Shown: piece after piece, positions 28,548 to 37,398 of the stretch
How the letters are laid out: every line of letters starts with the position of its first letter
Position numbering within the stretch: position 1 is the stretch's first letter
NCBI GenBank assembly: GCA_903901015.1
Contig: CAIUPH010000054.1
Span: 1 to 64,000 of the forward strand
Direction of reading: 5' to 3'
DNA: 64,000 nt
Source: Candidatus Bathyarchaeota archaeon
GTDB taxonomy: Archaea > Thermoproteota > Bathyarchaeia > Bathyarchaeales > Bathycorpusculaceae
Program-made: the position numbers and the translations under genes
Notes under the pieces: generated by a model
Seen by the model: only the letters and a program-made list of their open reading frames with translations
What the model was told of the DNA's origin: nothing
Databases searched by the model: none

Positions 28548-28763
28548 TTAAAGCCCCAGAGGTTCAGAGGTTATGGGTGTGCCTTGACGGCATGATTTTG
28601 ATAAGGCGGTTGTGGAATAGCCAACTTTACAATGGTTCTTAGTGTAATGAGTAAATTTAGCGCATTCAATACAGAAGATAGGGTGTTTCCGTGGTTGATT
28701 ATCTACGGGGAAACAGCCATTATTATTAGAAACATTAAAAAGATGAGCTGGGGTACTATACAT
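28548..28763 (-). CDS. small Cys-containing ORF
   Basis: FCIECAKFTHYTKNHC motif; packed against 28441-28545 ORF. Confidence 0.5.
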   Translation of the reverse strand: MYSTPAHLFNVSNNNGCFPVDNQPRKHPIFCIECAKFTHYTKNHCKVGYSTTALSKSCRQGTPITSEPLGL

Positions 28764-29051
28764 TTAGGCACTCACCCCAGAGTTTGCAGTAGTTAAAGCT
28801 GATGCGTTTTGCTTGGCGGCTTCTGCTTCAGCTTTTCTTTTTCTGTATTCACGTTGAATTAGAGCCATAGCTGCTCTAATTTCAGGTGGATTTTTAAATT
28901 TGTCAATGGTCGGGCTTTTCGCTAAGCCGTCAGAATTTAATATTTTTGTGGTTTTTTCGTGCTCATTTTGTTCCGTAGGTCTTACACTTACTTTTCGGTT
29001 CTAAGTGTACCAAACACGCTTTCAGTGAATTGCGCTTTGGTTTTCAACCAC

Positions 29052-29080
29052 GGAACAACCACGCTTGAATAAGTTGTTCC
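29052..29080. promoter_or_regulatory. perfect inverted repeat GGAACAAC-N13-GTTGTTCC in the divergent intergenic region
   Basis: Read directly from sequence; lies between minus-strand replication operon and plus-strand ORFs. Confidence 0.55.
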
Positions 29081-29385
29081 TTTTGGGCTTCCTTATGTTA
29101 TCGGGGGTTCGTTGGTTGCGTTGCCATCCATGTTTTTCAACCAGTCAATAGCAGACTTTTGACAGCTTGGTTACGCTTTAGTAAGCCCTTGTTATGTCTT
29201 GACAGTTAGAAGCAAGCGCTTATTAAAACTATCTAACAGTTTAGAACATAGTTGTATTATTTTTTTTAGTTTGTATTAATTGGAACAAATTATAACATTG
29301 TTGAAAAATATAACTAAGTCGTAACTTTTTTGGGAATTTAAGGTTAATACCCTTTTTCTAATATATCGCATGAGGGTTAACAAAA

Positions 29386-29814
29386 TTGAAAATAGAACAG
29401 AAAAAGCCAAAGTTCCACACTGTAACCTTTAGCGACCCCGAATTTGATTTACTAAGCAGAACTTTAGAAATTGGCTTATCTTCGCTGAAATTCTACAACA
29501 AGAACCTGGGGTACTTAGATATTGACTTTAACCGCATAGCTGCTCAATACGCCGCTAAATTGGGCCGTATAAATTATAATCAATACCTCTATGACTTCGC
29601 GTTTAAAACAAAACTTAATGATGCACTCCGTAACAGTGGAATAGACGCGCCGCTTAAGGCAGAGCGAACTTTAACTTCAACAGATGTTTGTTATCTTAAG
29701 GCTATGATTGACAAGGTACAGAAGGCGCTTAGTGAATCCGCTAAGTTGCCGCCGGTGGTTGACATTCGGCACTATGAAGTATCTAACAACCACGGTTATT
29801 CAGTGAGGTATTGA
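29386..29814 (+). CDS. element-encoded hypothetical protein
   Basis: Open frame; overlaps the following ORF. Confidence 0.6.
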   Translation: MKIEQKKPKFHTVTFSDPEFDLLSRTLEIGLSSLKFYNKNLGYLDIDFNRIAAQYAAKLGRINYNQYLYDFAFKTKLNDALRNSGIDAPLKAERTLTSTDVCYLKAMIDKVQKALSESAKLPPVVDIRHYEVSNNHGYSVRY

Positions 29815-30191
29815 ACTTGCGACCTAGAATCAGTCTAAAAGAAGCGGCTCTGAGTTTCTATAACGCTACAGTAATTTTAAAACAGGACCAGCAAGCCTTC
29901 AACGAAAAGGTTACTATATACAGGCAGTTAAGCGCAGAGATAGCCGATATAAAAAAGAAGATGTGGTTAACGCCAACTATCATAACACAAGGCAATCTAA
30001 AGGGAAAAGAAGCCGAATGCGGCGCATTGATTCCTGAGATAAATCTGCTTGAAAGGCGCATCAAACTTAACGTATCTCTTGTATTGAAATACAAAGGGGT
30101 TAACCATCGAGGGAGATACAAAACGGTTGAGGATGTATCTAAGCTATATCTTCCGTCTATAGCTGTTACCCGTAAGGAATTGGAACCATAA
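29811..30191 (+). CDS. element-encoded hypothetical protein
   Basis: Open frame with 4-nt overlap with upstream ORF. Confidence 0.55.
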   Translation: MNLRPRISLKEAALSFYNATVILKQDQQAFNEKVTIYRQLSAEIADIKKKMWLTPTIITQGNLKGKEAECGALIPEINLLERRIKLNVSLVLKYKGVNHRGRYKTVEDVSKLYLPSIAVTRKELEP

Positions 30192-30360
30192 AACCCACGT
30201 TTTCCTTTTTTTCTAATATATATTAATTAATAGAGATACAAAAAGGAGAAAGAATAATGCCCCGTTGGTAAGTTTTGTTTTTTTGATGGTCTTATTTATC
30301 ATTAGTGCATTATGTTAAATGATTGCATCGTTAGAGCTTCTTTATTATCTGTTAATTGCT

Positions 30361-30440
30361 ATAGACAAAAGCCATCTATAGACTGTGTCTATTCTTTTAT
30401 ATATAAATAGGGCTATGGTCGAAAGTCTGTTTCTGTCTAT
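30361..30440. repeat. cluster of ATAGAC/GTCTAT motifs including palindrome ATAGACtgtGTCTAT
   Basis: Motifs at 30361, 30378, 30387 (inverted) and 30435 (inverted) in AT-rich intergenic DNA. Confidence 0.5.
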
Positions 30441-30687
30441 GGCTACACGACTGACTTTGTCTTTTAACAATAAGACTAAATAGTAAGTGGAAACTCTGGG
30501 CTTTTTGAATCAAATAGGTACGGGTAACTAAATGCGAAATGCCTTCTGCTTTCATATATTAATATGAATAACAAAAGCGTTCTGCTTTGGGTTCGGATAG
30601 GAAACCCAAATGCCTATTTTTAATTATACGCATAATTATAAACAGAAAACACAGGGGTATTTGTTAACAAAAAGGTAAGGCTGGTTG

Positions 30688-30849
30688 CTAAAGTTTCTTC
30701 TTTGTTGTGGCGCGTTCTCTGCATCGTTCACAGAATAGGGGGCGGTTTTTTGCGTAGGCTATTATGCCGTAAGGTGCAGGGGTCGGGTTTTTATTGTCAG
30801 ATAGGTTGGTTGTCATTTTGATTTCTCCTAACCAAATTTTTTCGGACAT
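30688..30849 (-). CDS. 53-aa ORF with CERC motif
   Basis: MSEKIWLGEIKMTTNLSDNKNPTPAPYGIIAYAKNRPLFCERCRERATTKKKL. Confidence 0.45.
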   Translation of the reverse strand: MSEKIWLGEIKMTTNLSDNKNPTPAPYGIIAYAKNRPLFCERCRERATTKKKL

Positions 30850-30867
30850 AGTTTTTTGCCTCTAAGT

Positions 30868-31074
30868 TTATTCAACAACTATAATCTTCTTATGCTTCAA
30901 TGATAGGATATGCAAACGGATCAAGGCTTGTGGGATTCCAGTTTTACCGGCTGCTACATTCAAAGGTAAGCCATCATCGAGAACTAAAAGAACGGCCCGT
31001 TTCTCTGTTGGGTTTCTGCCTCTAAAATAATAGTTGAACAAGTCAGAGTTTAGATATAATTCGGGAGTTGTCAA
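30868..31074 (-). CDS. small HTH-like protein
   Basis: 'PLNVAAGKTGIPQALIRLHILSLKHKKIIVV' looks like HTH + wing. Confidence 0.4.
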   Translation of the reverse strand: MTTPELYLNSDLFNYYFRGRNPTEKRAVLLVLDDGLPLNVAAGKTGIPQALIRLHILSLKHKKIIVVE

Positions 31075-31244
31075 TGTTGGAGTTCCTCTAGCAAAACTTT
31101 TTCGACTTCTCGGATAGGATGCTTTGTTTTGATTAGCTCAAGCGCCTTAGAAACTTTGACTCTGAGTGTTTTTAACTCGGTGCGTTCCCTGGCTCGTGCT
31201 TCTCGGTTGTGTTGTTGTCTATCTTCTTTTGTTTTGTATGGCAT
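31071..31244 (-). CDS. 57-aa basic helical protein
   Basis: MPYKTKEDRQQHNREARARERTELKTLRVKVSKALELIKTKHPIREVEKVLLEELQH; ATGA overlap with next ORF. Confidence 0.5.
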   Translation of the reverse strand: MPYKTKEDRQQHNREARARERTELKTLRVKVSKALELIKTKHPIREVEKVLLEELQH

Positions 31245-31347
31245 AACGTTAGTTTGGTGTCTGAGGGTTAAAAGGTTAAATTGGTGGTCGTGTTCCCGAA
31301 GTGGTTAAACTATGCGGTATTAGCCCTACTAATAGAAACAAAATAAC

Positions 31348-31449
31348 TTAGCGCCTTCTACCATAACGCATTAAGGCTATGGTAACAATGCCAAACCCTA
31401 CACCTAAGACGATTCCTAGAACTGCAATTAAAACTACGGGGTCAAACAT
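31348..31449 (-). CDS. 33-aa single-TM microprotein
   Basis: MFDPVVLIAVLGIVLGVGFGIVTIALMRYGRRR. Confidence 0.45.
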   Translation of the reverse strand: MFDPVVLIAVLGIVLGVGFGIVTIALMRYGRRR

Positions 31450-31582
31450 ATTTTATCGGTATCCTAACTTTCGCATTCTTGAATCATGGGTTCTTGTTTG
31501 TTTGTCGGTGTCGTGGTGCTTCTCACATTTTAACGTGTAGCTTTTGGGGTGCGCTCTGACATCGGCAAGTTTGCTTTTTCGG

Positions 31583-32119
31583 TCACGCGGATCCTAAGAA
31601 TAATCCTAAGTCAACCATCGCGGTTATTGGCTTCTGATTCTGCCATTGAGTAAAAGCCTTCTTATCTTCAGGTGTTAAGTTCTGAGTTATTTGTCCGTAA
31701 CTCATACCTGTCGGGCTTGTTCCTTGTCGGGTGTTTGCGCCTAATCTAAAGTTTGCTTCAATGTCGGCTTGTTGTTTAGCAGTTTCTAAAGCAGTTGGCT
31801 GGTTTGTTGTGGTTGGTTTAACTGGTCCAACAAACGGTTTAGATGTAGCTTGAAACCCTGCTATGCGACTTGTATCTGCTGGCATTGGTCCAACAAATGT
31901 TTGGCTTGGTCTAGGTGCGGCTGTGTATGTTGGCTGGACATTATAGCCTAAACCGCTAAGTTGCTGCTGGTTAAAATCCATAGCTTGTTTATACTGTTGG
32001 TCGTTAATTGTGTTTGTTTGATGTGCTGCTTCAAAGTTGGAACGTTGAACAAGTAGCTGCTGTACTTGCGCCAGATTATTTTGTTGTTGCGTTTTTAATT
32101 GTTGAGGGATGGTACTCAT
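31583..32119 (-). CDS. Gln-rich element protein of unknown function
   Basis: Gln/Thr/Pro-rich sequence with repeated FVGPxxP motifs. Confidence 0.6.
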   Translation of the reverse strand: MSTIPQQLKTQQQNNLAQVQQLLVQRSNFEAAHQTNTINDQQYKQAMDFNQQQLSGLGYNVQPTYTAAPRPSQTFVGPMPADTSRIAGFQATSKPFVGPVKPTTTNQPTALETAKQQADIEANFRLGANTRQGTSPTGMSYGQITQNLTPEDKKAFTQWQNQKPITAMVDLGLFLGSA

Positions 32120-32138
32120 TTAATCATTTCTCCATTAA

Positions 32139-32291
32139 TTAGATAAATAGGCTTTCCCAGCATTTTTTGTGGTAAACCTTTTTGTGTGTCTTAGCATTCG
32201 AGGAAATTACTTTATCTCCAACATGGAGAGTTTGTGAACAGCTCTTTTTTCCACAGTTTCCTATGCCTTTCTTATGATATTTGCTTAGCAT
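32139..32291 (-). CDS. 50-aa zinc-finger-like protein
   Basis: MLSKYHKKGIGNCGKKSCSQTLHVGDKVISSNAKTHKKVYHKKCWESLFI; resembles the chromosomal ORF 12186-12380. Confidence 0.5.
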   Translation of the reverse strand: MLSKYHKKGIGNCGKKSCSQTLHVGDKVISSNAKTHKKVYHKKCWESLFI

Positions 32292-32323
32292 CCCTTCGCT
32301 GAGAATGAACGGGGGTATTTGTT

Positions 32324-32560
32324 TTAGACAGCATCTTTAGCGCCTTCCATCGTTGTTGGGTTCTCTTTTTTGTTTTCTATCTCGTATGAAGCTCTGATTA
32401 ACCGCAAACGCGCAGCTCTAATTATCATTAAAGTCTGTTCACACCGGCGCTTAGGGAAACTTACGCCACTAGTTCTTGTCGGATGATTCATGTTTTGCCC
32501 CTTCTTTTGATTGTAGGTTAATGGTTTGCCTTTTTGCCAAAGATTCTGAGCTACCGCCAT
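32324..32560 (-). CDS. small basic hypothetical protein
   Basis: ORF in the same minus-strand array. Confidence 0.4.
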   Translation of the reverse strand: MAVAQNLWQKGKPLTYNQKKGQNMNHPTRTSGVSFPKRRCEQTLMIIRAARLRLIRASYEIENKKENPTTMEGAKDAV

Positions 32561-32858
32561 GTTTTTTGCCTCTTACACTACTATGTTTTTTTGGTTAGGG
32601 AAACCATCTTTCACTTGAGATTTATTTTCTCGGTCCATCTTGTTTTTCACCTTTCAAATTGAAAGCAGACGATTAAACTATACTTTTTACCATCAACCTT
32701 ATTAGTTTACAAAGCCTTAACAGCTTATAAGGCTGAATATATGTTGAGCGAGAAGTGCAAAATAGAACAAAAACAAATAGGACAAAACCCCATTTGCGTA
32801 ACCGCAAAGACCGAATGCCCAAAGATTAGAAATAAAACAGTATTCACCAAAAACTGCG

Positions 32859-33563
32859 TTGGATAAAACAATGACAAAACAAACATGGCTAAATGCACAA
32901 CAAGCAGAAAAACAATACAACGATGGATTTCCAAAAAGAATCGAAACTCCAAAACCAAATATTTTCATAAATAAACGCTTCAAACTGCCGCTAAAATTTT
33001 TTGACAACAAAAACATTCTAGAAATCGGTTCTTCAATTTACAGTCACATACATAGCTTAAATGGCAAACCTAGCCTAACGGTTGGATTAGACCCCTTAGC
33101 ATCTTACCTAAGCAACAACTACCCAAAAACAGCCGAACATATAGAAGCAAGAGGCGAAGAATTACCATTTAAAAAATCAGCTTTTGATTCCATTCTATGT
33201 ATAAACACACTTGACCACACAGAAAGCCCAACACAAGTATTAGAGGAAATAAAAGAATCCCTATCACCAAATGGGGTTTTGCTATTTTCAATAAACACCT
33301 ACGAATTGCCCCACATAATAAGACAACAAGTAATAAGTCGTTTTGATCCACCGCACCCACATCACTTCGCAAGAAAAGAAATAATACAATTACTCAACCA
33401 ATCAGGGTTTAAGATACAATACAGTTACTACGAAAAGCAGTGGCTTAACGAATTTAAAAAAGATTTAGCAGAAAGAAAACTGTACAAGTCAGCGTTAAAG
33501 TTTTTTGCGGCCCACCTTATTTTTAGGCTTCAGAATATGTGGGTAAAATGTACCTTGGCCTAA
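32859..33563 (+). CDS. class I SAM-dependent methyltransferase
   Basis: 'NILEIGSSIYSHIHSLNGKPSLTVGLDP', 'LPFKKSAFDSILCINTLDHTESPTQVLEEIKESLSPNGVLLFSI'. Confidence 0.8.
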   Translation: MDKTMTKQTWLNAQQAEKQYNDGFPKRIETPKPNIFINKRFKLPLKFFDNKNILEIGSSIYSHIHSLNGKPSLTVGLDPLASYLSNNYPKTAEHIEARGEELPFKKSAFDSILCINTLDHTESPTQVLEEIKESLSPNGVLLFSINTYELPHIIRQQVISRFDPPHPHHFARKEIIQLLNQSGFKIQYSYYEKQWLNEFKKDLAERKLYKSALKFFAAHLIFRLQNMWVKCTLA

Positions 33564-33570
33564 GTTTAAC

Positions 33571-35175
33571 TTAGGACACAAGGTTACCGATATTGTTAGC
33601 AATCACAGAGGTTCCAGTTGCATTTAGATGCCCCATAAGATAGGTTCCTGATTGTGAAACATCATTTAATGCAAAGATGTTGTAGCCAAAAACATCTGAA
33701 CCGTTTTGAGCTATAGATGCAAAGTAAGCAGCGGAGGTAGCAATACAGTTTTCAGTTAATCGCGTGTAGTTTGCGCCAGCGCACATTAGTATTCCAAAGC
33801 CGTGTGCGCCATTAGCGATTATGGTATTCCCAGTTATGCGATTCCGTAAAGTGCCAATATCAAAACCATTGTTGTTAGATACTGAAACATAGTTGTTTTC
33901 AAAGGTGTTGTTTCCTCCCCCGTACATTAGGCTGATTGTAGGGTGGTCGCCGTTGTCAGGTCCATAAAATGTGTTAGAGTTAAAAATCGAGTTAAACATG
34001 TTTACGCTATAGATTGCCGAGTTATGAGTCCCTTCAGTATAGGAGTTATGGAACCATAAAGTATCGACTGAACCAACAATACCAAATTCAGCGGTATAGC
34101 CTAAATCAACAAGATACATCTCTATATGATGAGGTATGTAGCCACCTAATGTGTCAAACTGTACGGCTGTGCCATTGGTTACGCCTGTGCAGCCTATTGT
34201 TGTTGAGTCTATAACATCGACATAAGAGTTACCTTGAATGTTTACGCCTATTCCGAATCGGTCTATTACACAATTCTTTATATGAACAGTTGCTGCATGT
34301 TGAATTAATACACCTGTCCCACCATATAGACCTCTTAACGCTAATTTCTCTATAGTTAAAGACGTATCATTGCCTGGTGTTCTGGCGATATTAAAAGCAA
34401 CTCCCGAATTAGGTGTATAATAAAGCAATGTTGTGTCTCTGCCAGAGCCAACTATAATTTTGCCATTTACTGTGAAGTTTAGGGTGCTTGTAAAGGTGAA
34501 TGAGCCAGCGCCTATGTAAACAAACCCTTCGGTTGGGTCACTTAAAACGGATTGAAAGGTAGTTGCAAAGTTGGTTGATGTAAAAGCGATTTGACCTGTT
34601 TTTCCATCTATTGCCTGATACCAGCCTTTTCCGTCAGATTCAATTAAGTAACTATATGGTGCGCCATAAGCGCCTAAGTATAGGTTGCTCTGGGTGTAGG
34701 GGTCTTTAATTGGAGTTGCAGCGGAACCGTACCCATGATTAAATGTGTCTTGAACCATCACGCTTAAACTGTAATATGTTTCTGTTGCATTGGTAAAAGT
34801 CACAGTGCAGTTAACGCCGTGTTGCTCAAGAACTACATTATCGGTTGGGTTAATCTGCCACAAATAAAATAAATCCGCGCCGTAAGAAGCATTAAGCACC
34901 TTTGCGGTGTAGGTTGTTGGGGTTTGAGCGCCAACACTACTAGGCCCAACAATAGAAACGCCGATAGTGTATGATGTTTGGGCTTTCGCTTGTGGCGGCT
35001 GGCTTACTTCAAAAACTATTCCAGCTAAGAGAGCTAAAACTAATATTGCCGCAAAAAACTTGGCGGCTCGGATTGATTTTAAACTTTGAAGTTTCATTTT
35101 GGGGTTATCCTTCATAGGGTTTAATGGGTAAAGTTGACGGAGCGATTGAGTGCTTGCTCGGAAAGTAACCGCCAA
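33571..35175 (-). CDS. secreted beta-helix surface protein with PKD-like N-terminal domain
   Basis: N-terminal TM/signal (AAKFFAAILVLALLAGIVFE), then pectate-lyase-like repeats. Confidence 0.7.
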   Translation of the reverse strand: MAVTFRASTQSLRQLYPLNPMKDNPKMKLQSLKSIRAAKFFAAILVLALLAGIVFEVSQPPQAKAQTSYTIGVSIVGPSSVGAQTPTTYTAKVLNASYGADLFYLWQINPTDNVVLEQHGVNCTVTFTNATETYYSLSVMVQDTFNHGYGSAATPIKDPYTQSNLYLGAYGAPYSYLIESDGKGWYQAIDGKTGQIAFTSTNFATTFQSVLSDPTEGFVYIGAGSFTFTSTLNFTVNGKIIVGSGRDTTLLYYTPNSGVAFNIARTPGNDTSLTIEKLALRGLYGGTGVLIQHAATVHIKNCVIDRFGIGVNIQGNSYVDVIDSTTIGCTGVTNGTAVQFDTLGGYIPHHIEMYLVDLGYTAEFGIVGSVDTLWFHNSYTEGTHNSAIYSVNMFNSIFNSNTFYGPDNGDHPTISLMYGGGNNTFENNYVSVSNNNGFDIGTLRNRITGNTIIANGAHGFGILMCAGANYTRLTENCIATSAAYFASIAQNGSDVFGYNIFALNDVSQSGTYLMGHLNATGTSVIANNIGNLVS

Positions 35176-35396
35176 CCTTACCCATAGAAACCAGTGGGCT
35201 GTCTGAACCGTTTAAGCCTAAATTCCGAAAAACAGTTAGCGGTAACTGATGCTTAGAAGCCTTGAACCGTTGCCGTTTGCAGTAAGTATAAGGCGCGGCT
35301 CTCTCGGCTGGATAATTATGTTGGCTTCCCTTATCGGCGCGGTGTTCATGTTTGCGGCTCTTAAAACCCGACACAGAAAACTCGGATTCCACCAAC

Positions 35397-35501
35397 CTAA
35401 GAACCCCCTCTCACGTTGGCTTTAGCTAACTTCGCACTCAACCTGTTAAGCCGAATATCCCATTGAGCCTGCTCTAAACTGTCAAGAACAGTCTTATTCA
35501 A
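35397..35501 (-). CDS. 34-aa ORF with TTG start and GGAGG Shine-Dalgarno-like site
   Basis: (M)NKTVLDSLEQAQWDIRLNRLSAKLAKANVRGGS*. Confidence 0.35.
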   Translation of the reverse strand: MNKTVLDSLEQAQWDIRLNRLSAKLAKANVRGGS

Positions 35502-35686
35502 GCTAGAAACCTCCAAAAAAGAAAAAGGGAAGGTTGCGCGGGATACATAGCCACGAAACAGAAGTTATATTAAACACAATGCACCTAAATTCTCAATCAG
35601 TAACAAATTAAAATCTCATCATGCGGGAAAAACTCGCATTAGTGCGATTAACATAATAATAGAATATAATTTACAATAGGAGTTGC

Positions 35687-36880
35687 ATACTTACGGGAAC
35701 ATCCCAAACATTTACGATAAAGTACGTTGTACACGCTAGATTTGAAATTGAAGGTGTAGTTGAAAAACCCGACGTTATTGGAGCAGTTTTCGGGCAGACA
35801 GAAGGACTTTTCGGTCCCGAACTTGACCTGCGCGAACTTCAAAAAACTGGGCGAATCGGCAGAATCGAAATCGACCTACATTCTAAAAATGACCGAACCA
35901 ACGGCGCAATAAACATACCCACCAGCCTTGACCGTGTTTCTACAGCCCTCATCGCCGCAAGCGTAGAGAGCATAAACCGCGTCGGACCCTGCTCAGCCAA
36001 AGTAACCCTCGAGAAAATCGAGGACATACGCGAAGCCCGCCGAAAAATCATCATCGACCGCGCCAAAGAAATCCTGCATAAATGGAACATCGAATCCATG
36101 CCAAGCGTCGACGAAGTCTACAAGGAAATCAGCGACACCATGAAAGTGGGCAAAGTCGAAAAGTACGGGCCAGAAGACCTGCCAGCGGGACCTGGACTTG
36201 AAGGCGCTAAAGAAATCTTCGTCGTGGAAGGACGCGCAGACGTCATCAACTTGATGCGATGCGGAATCTTCAACACCGTAGCACTCGAAGGCGCAAAAGT
36301 TCCAGATTCAATAAAGAAGATTTCAAAAGAACGATTAGCCACAGCACTGCTCGACGGCGACCGAGGCGGAGACTTAATCCTTAAAGAGCTCATGCAAGTA
36401 ACAAACGTGAAATTCGTCGGACGCGCTCCAAGAGGCAAAGAAATCGAGGAATGCAACTGCAAAGAAATCGCTGAAGCAATCGAGAACAAACTGCCAATCG
36501 CGGAAGCTGCAGGCGCAAGCATCCCACCAAAACAAACACCAGTCCCCAAGAAAGTGATCGTTCCCGAACGCGTCAAAATCGAAGTCCCAGACACCATAGT
36601 TCAAGCGGCAAAAGCACTCGTCGGCACACTCGAAGCAGTCTTGCTCAACGAAAAACTCGAATTAATCGAGCGCCTACCAGTAAGCCAACTCGCCGAGAAA
36701 CTCAGCCAGATGACGGGAGTTGAAACAGTCGTCTTCGACGGCATCATCACCCAGCGTATCGTTGACATCTCAGCAGACAAAGGCACCAAAAGAATCGTGG
36801 CTTCACGCGTATCAGACGCTGTTAAACCAGTCTTGAACGTTGAATTAATAACGTTCCAAGACGTCATTCCCCCCGCCTAA
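35687..36880 (+). CDS. dnaG: archaeal DnaG-type primase-like protein (start codon uncertain; ORF track starts internally at 36098)
   Basis: In-frame upstream: TFTIKYVVHARFEIEGVVEKPDVIGAVFGQTEGLFGPELDLRELQKTGRIGRIEI; TOPRIM 'IFVVEGRADVINLMRCG...LLDGDRGGDLI'. Confidence 0.92.
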   Translation: MLTGTSQTFTIKYVVHARFEIEGVVEKPDVIGAVFGQTEGLFGPELDLRELQKTGRIGRIEIDLHSKNDRTNGAINIPTSLDRVSTALIAASVESINRVGPCSAKVTLEKIEDIREARRKIIIDRAKEILHKWNIESMPSVDEVYKEISDTMKVGKVEKYGPEDLPAGPGLEGAKEIFVVEGRADVINLMRCGIFNTVALEGAKVPDSIKKISKERLATALLDGDRGGDLILKELMQVTNVKFVGRAPRGKEIEECNCKEIAEAIENKLPIAEAAGASIPPKQTPVPKKVIVPERVKIEVPDTIVQAAKALVGTLEAVLLNEKLELIERLPVSQLAEKLSQMTGVETVVFDGIITQRIVDISADKGTKRIVASRVSDAVKPVLNVELITFQDVIPPA

Positions 36881-37265
36881 ACGTAATCCATTAGGCTTCT
36901 AATTTTTTCCATTTCTTTAGTTTCTTGTAGCAGTTTCGCCGCTGCTCGTCGCGGTCGATATGATTAAGACGAGGTTTCGGTCGGGTTTATGGGAGCCTTC
37001 GCGGCTGTAGCAAATCAAAAATGCAAAATTGCTCGATACACAACAACAAACAATTATAACCCAAAAAAACAAAAAGTTATAGTAGAGAGCTATAGCAGCT
37101 AAACTGTTGACCGACATCAAGCCGATGTCAGCCCTCTACCTTTTTGAGTAAACATCGCTCGAGCCTTAAAGGGTAATGGGCAAGTTCATGGTAAGCACAG
37201 CTCCTTTTTTCTAATCCCCCAACTGCACATCTCGTAAGCCAAACAGGCCCCCAAGATTCGGAGGT

Positions 37266-37326
37266 TTTTCACGAACCTATTTGGATCCAAATAGAAACTC
37301 ATTGCACAAACCATAGAGGGGTAGGT
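37266..37326. repeat. dispersed repeat, copy 1 (A part)
   Basis: TTTTCACGAACCTATTTGGATCCAAATAGAAACTCATTGCACAAACCATAGAGGGGTAGGT aligns to 42651-42711. Confidence 0.8.
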
Positions 37327-37398
37327 CAAAGAAATAAACTGTAGATTAAAGATTTTTAACTCCAGACCGCATTGATAGCCAGTAAAGGATGGCTAATC

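Larger units (their letters stand above)
24324..35600. mobile_element. integrated element (plasmid/provirus-like) with tyrosine recombinase and PrimPol/SF3 helicase; boundaries approximate
   Basis: Integrase at the left end, replication protein next to it, many tiny overlapping ORFs of unknown function, AT-rich intergenic blocks, housekeeping genes resume with dnaG. Confidence 0.8.

Noticed and set aside
36915-37030. Minus-strand peptides CYSREGSHKPDRNL and NHIDRDEQRRNCYKKLKKWKKLEA in adjacent frames
   Set aside because: Possible frameshifted small gene after dnaG, but the family is not recognisable and the two frames do not join cleanly.
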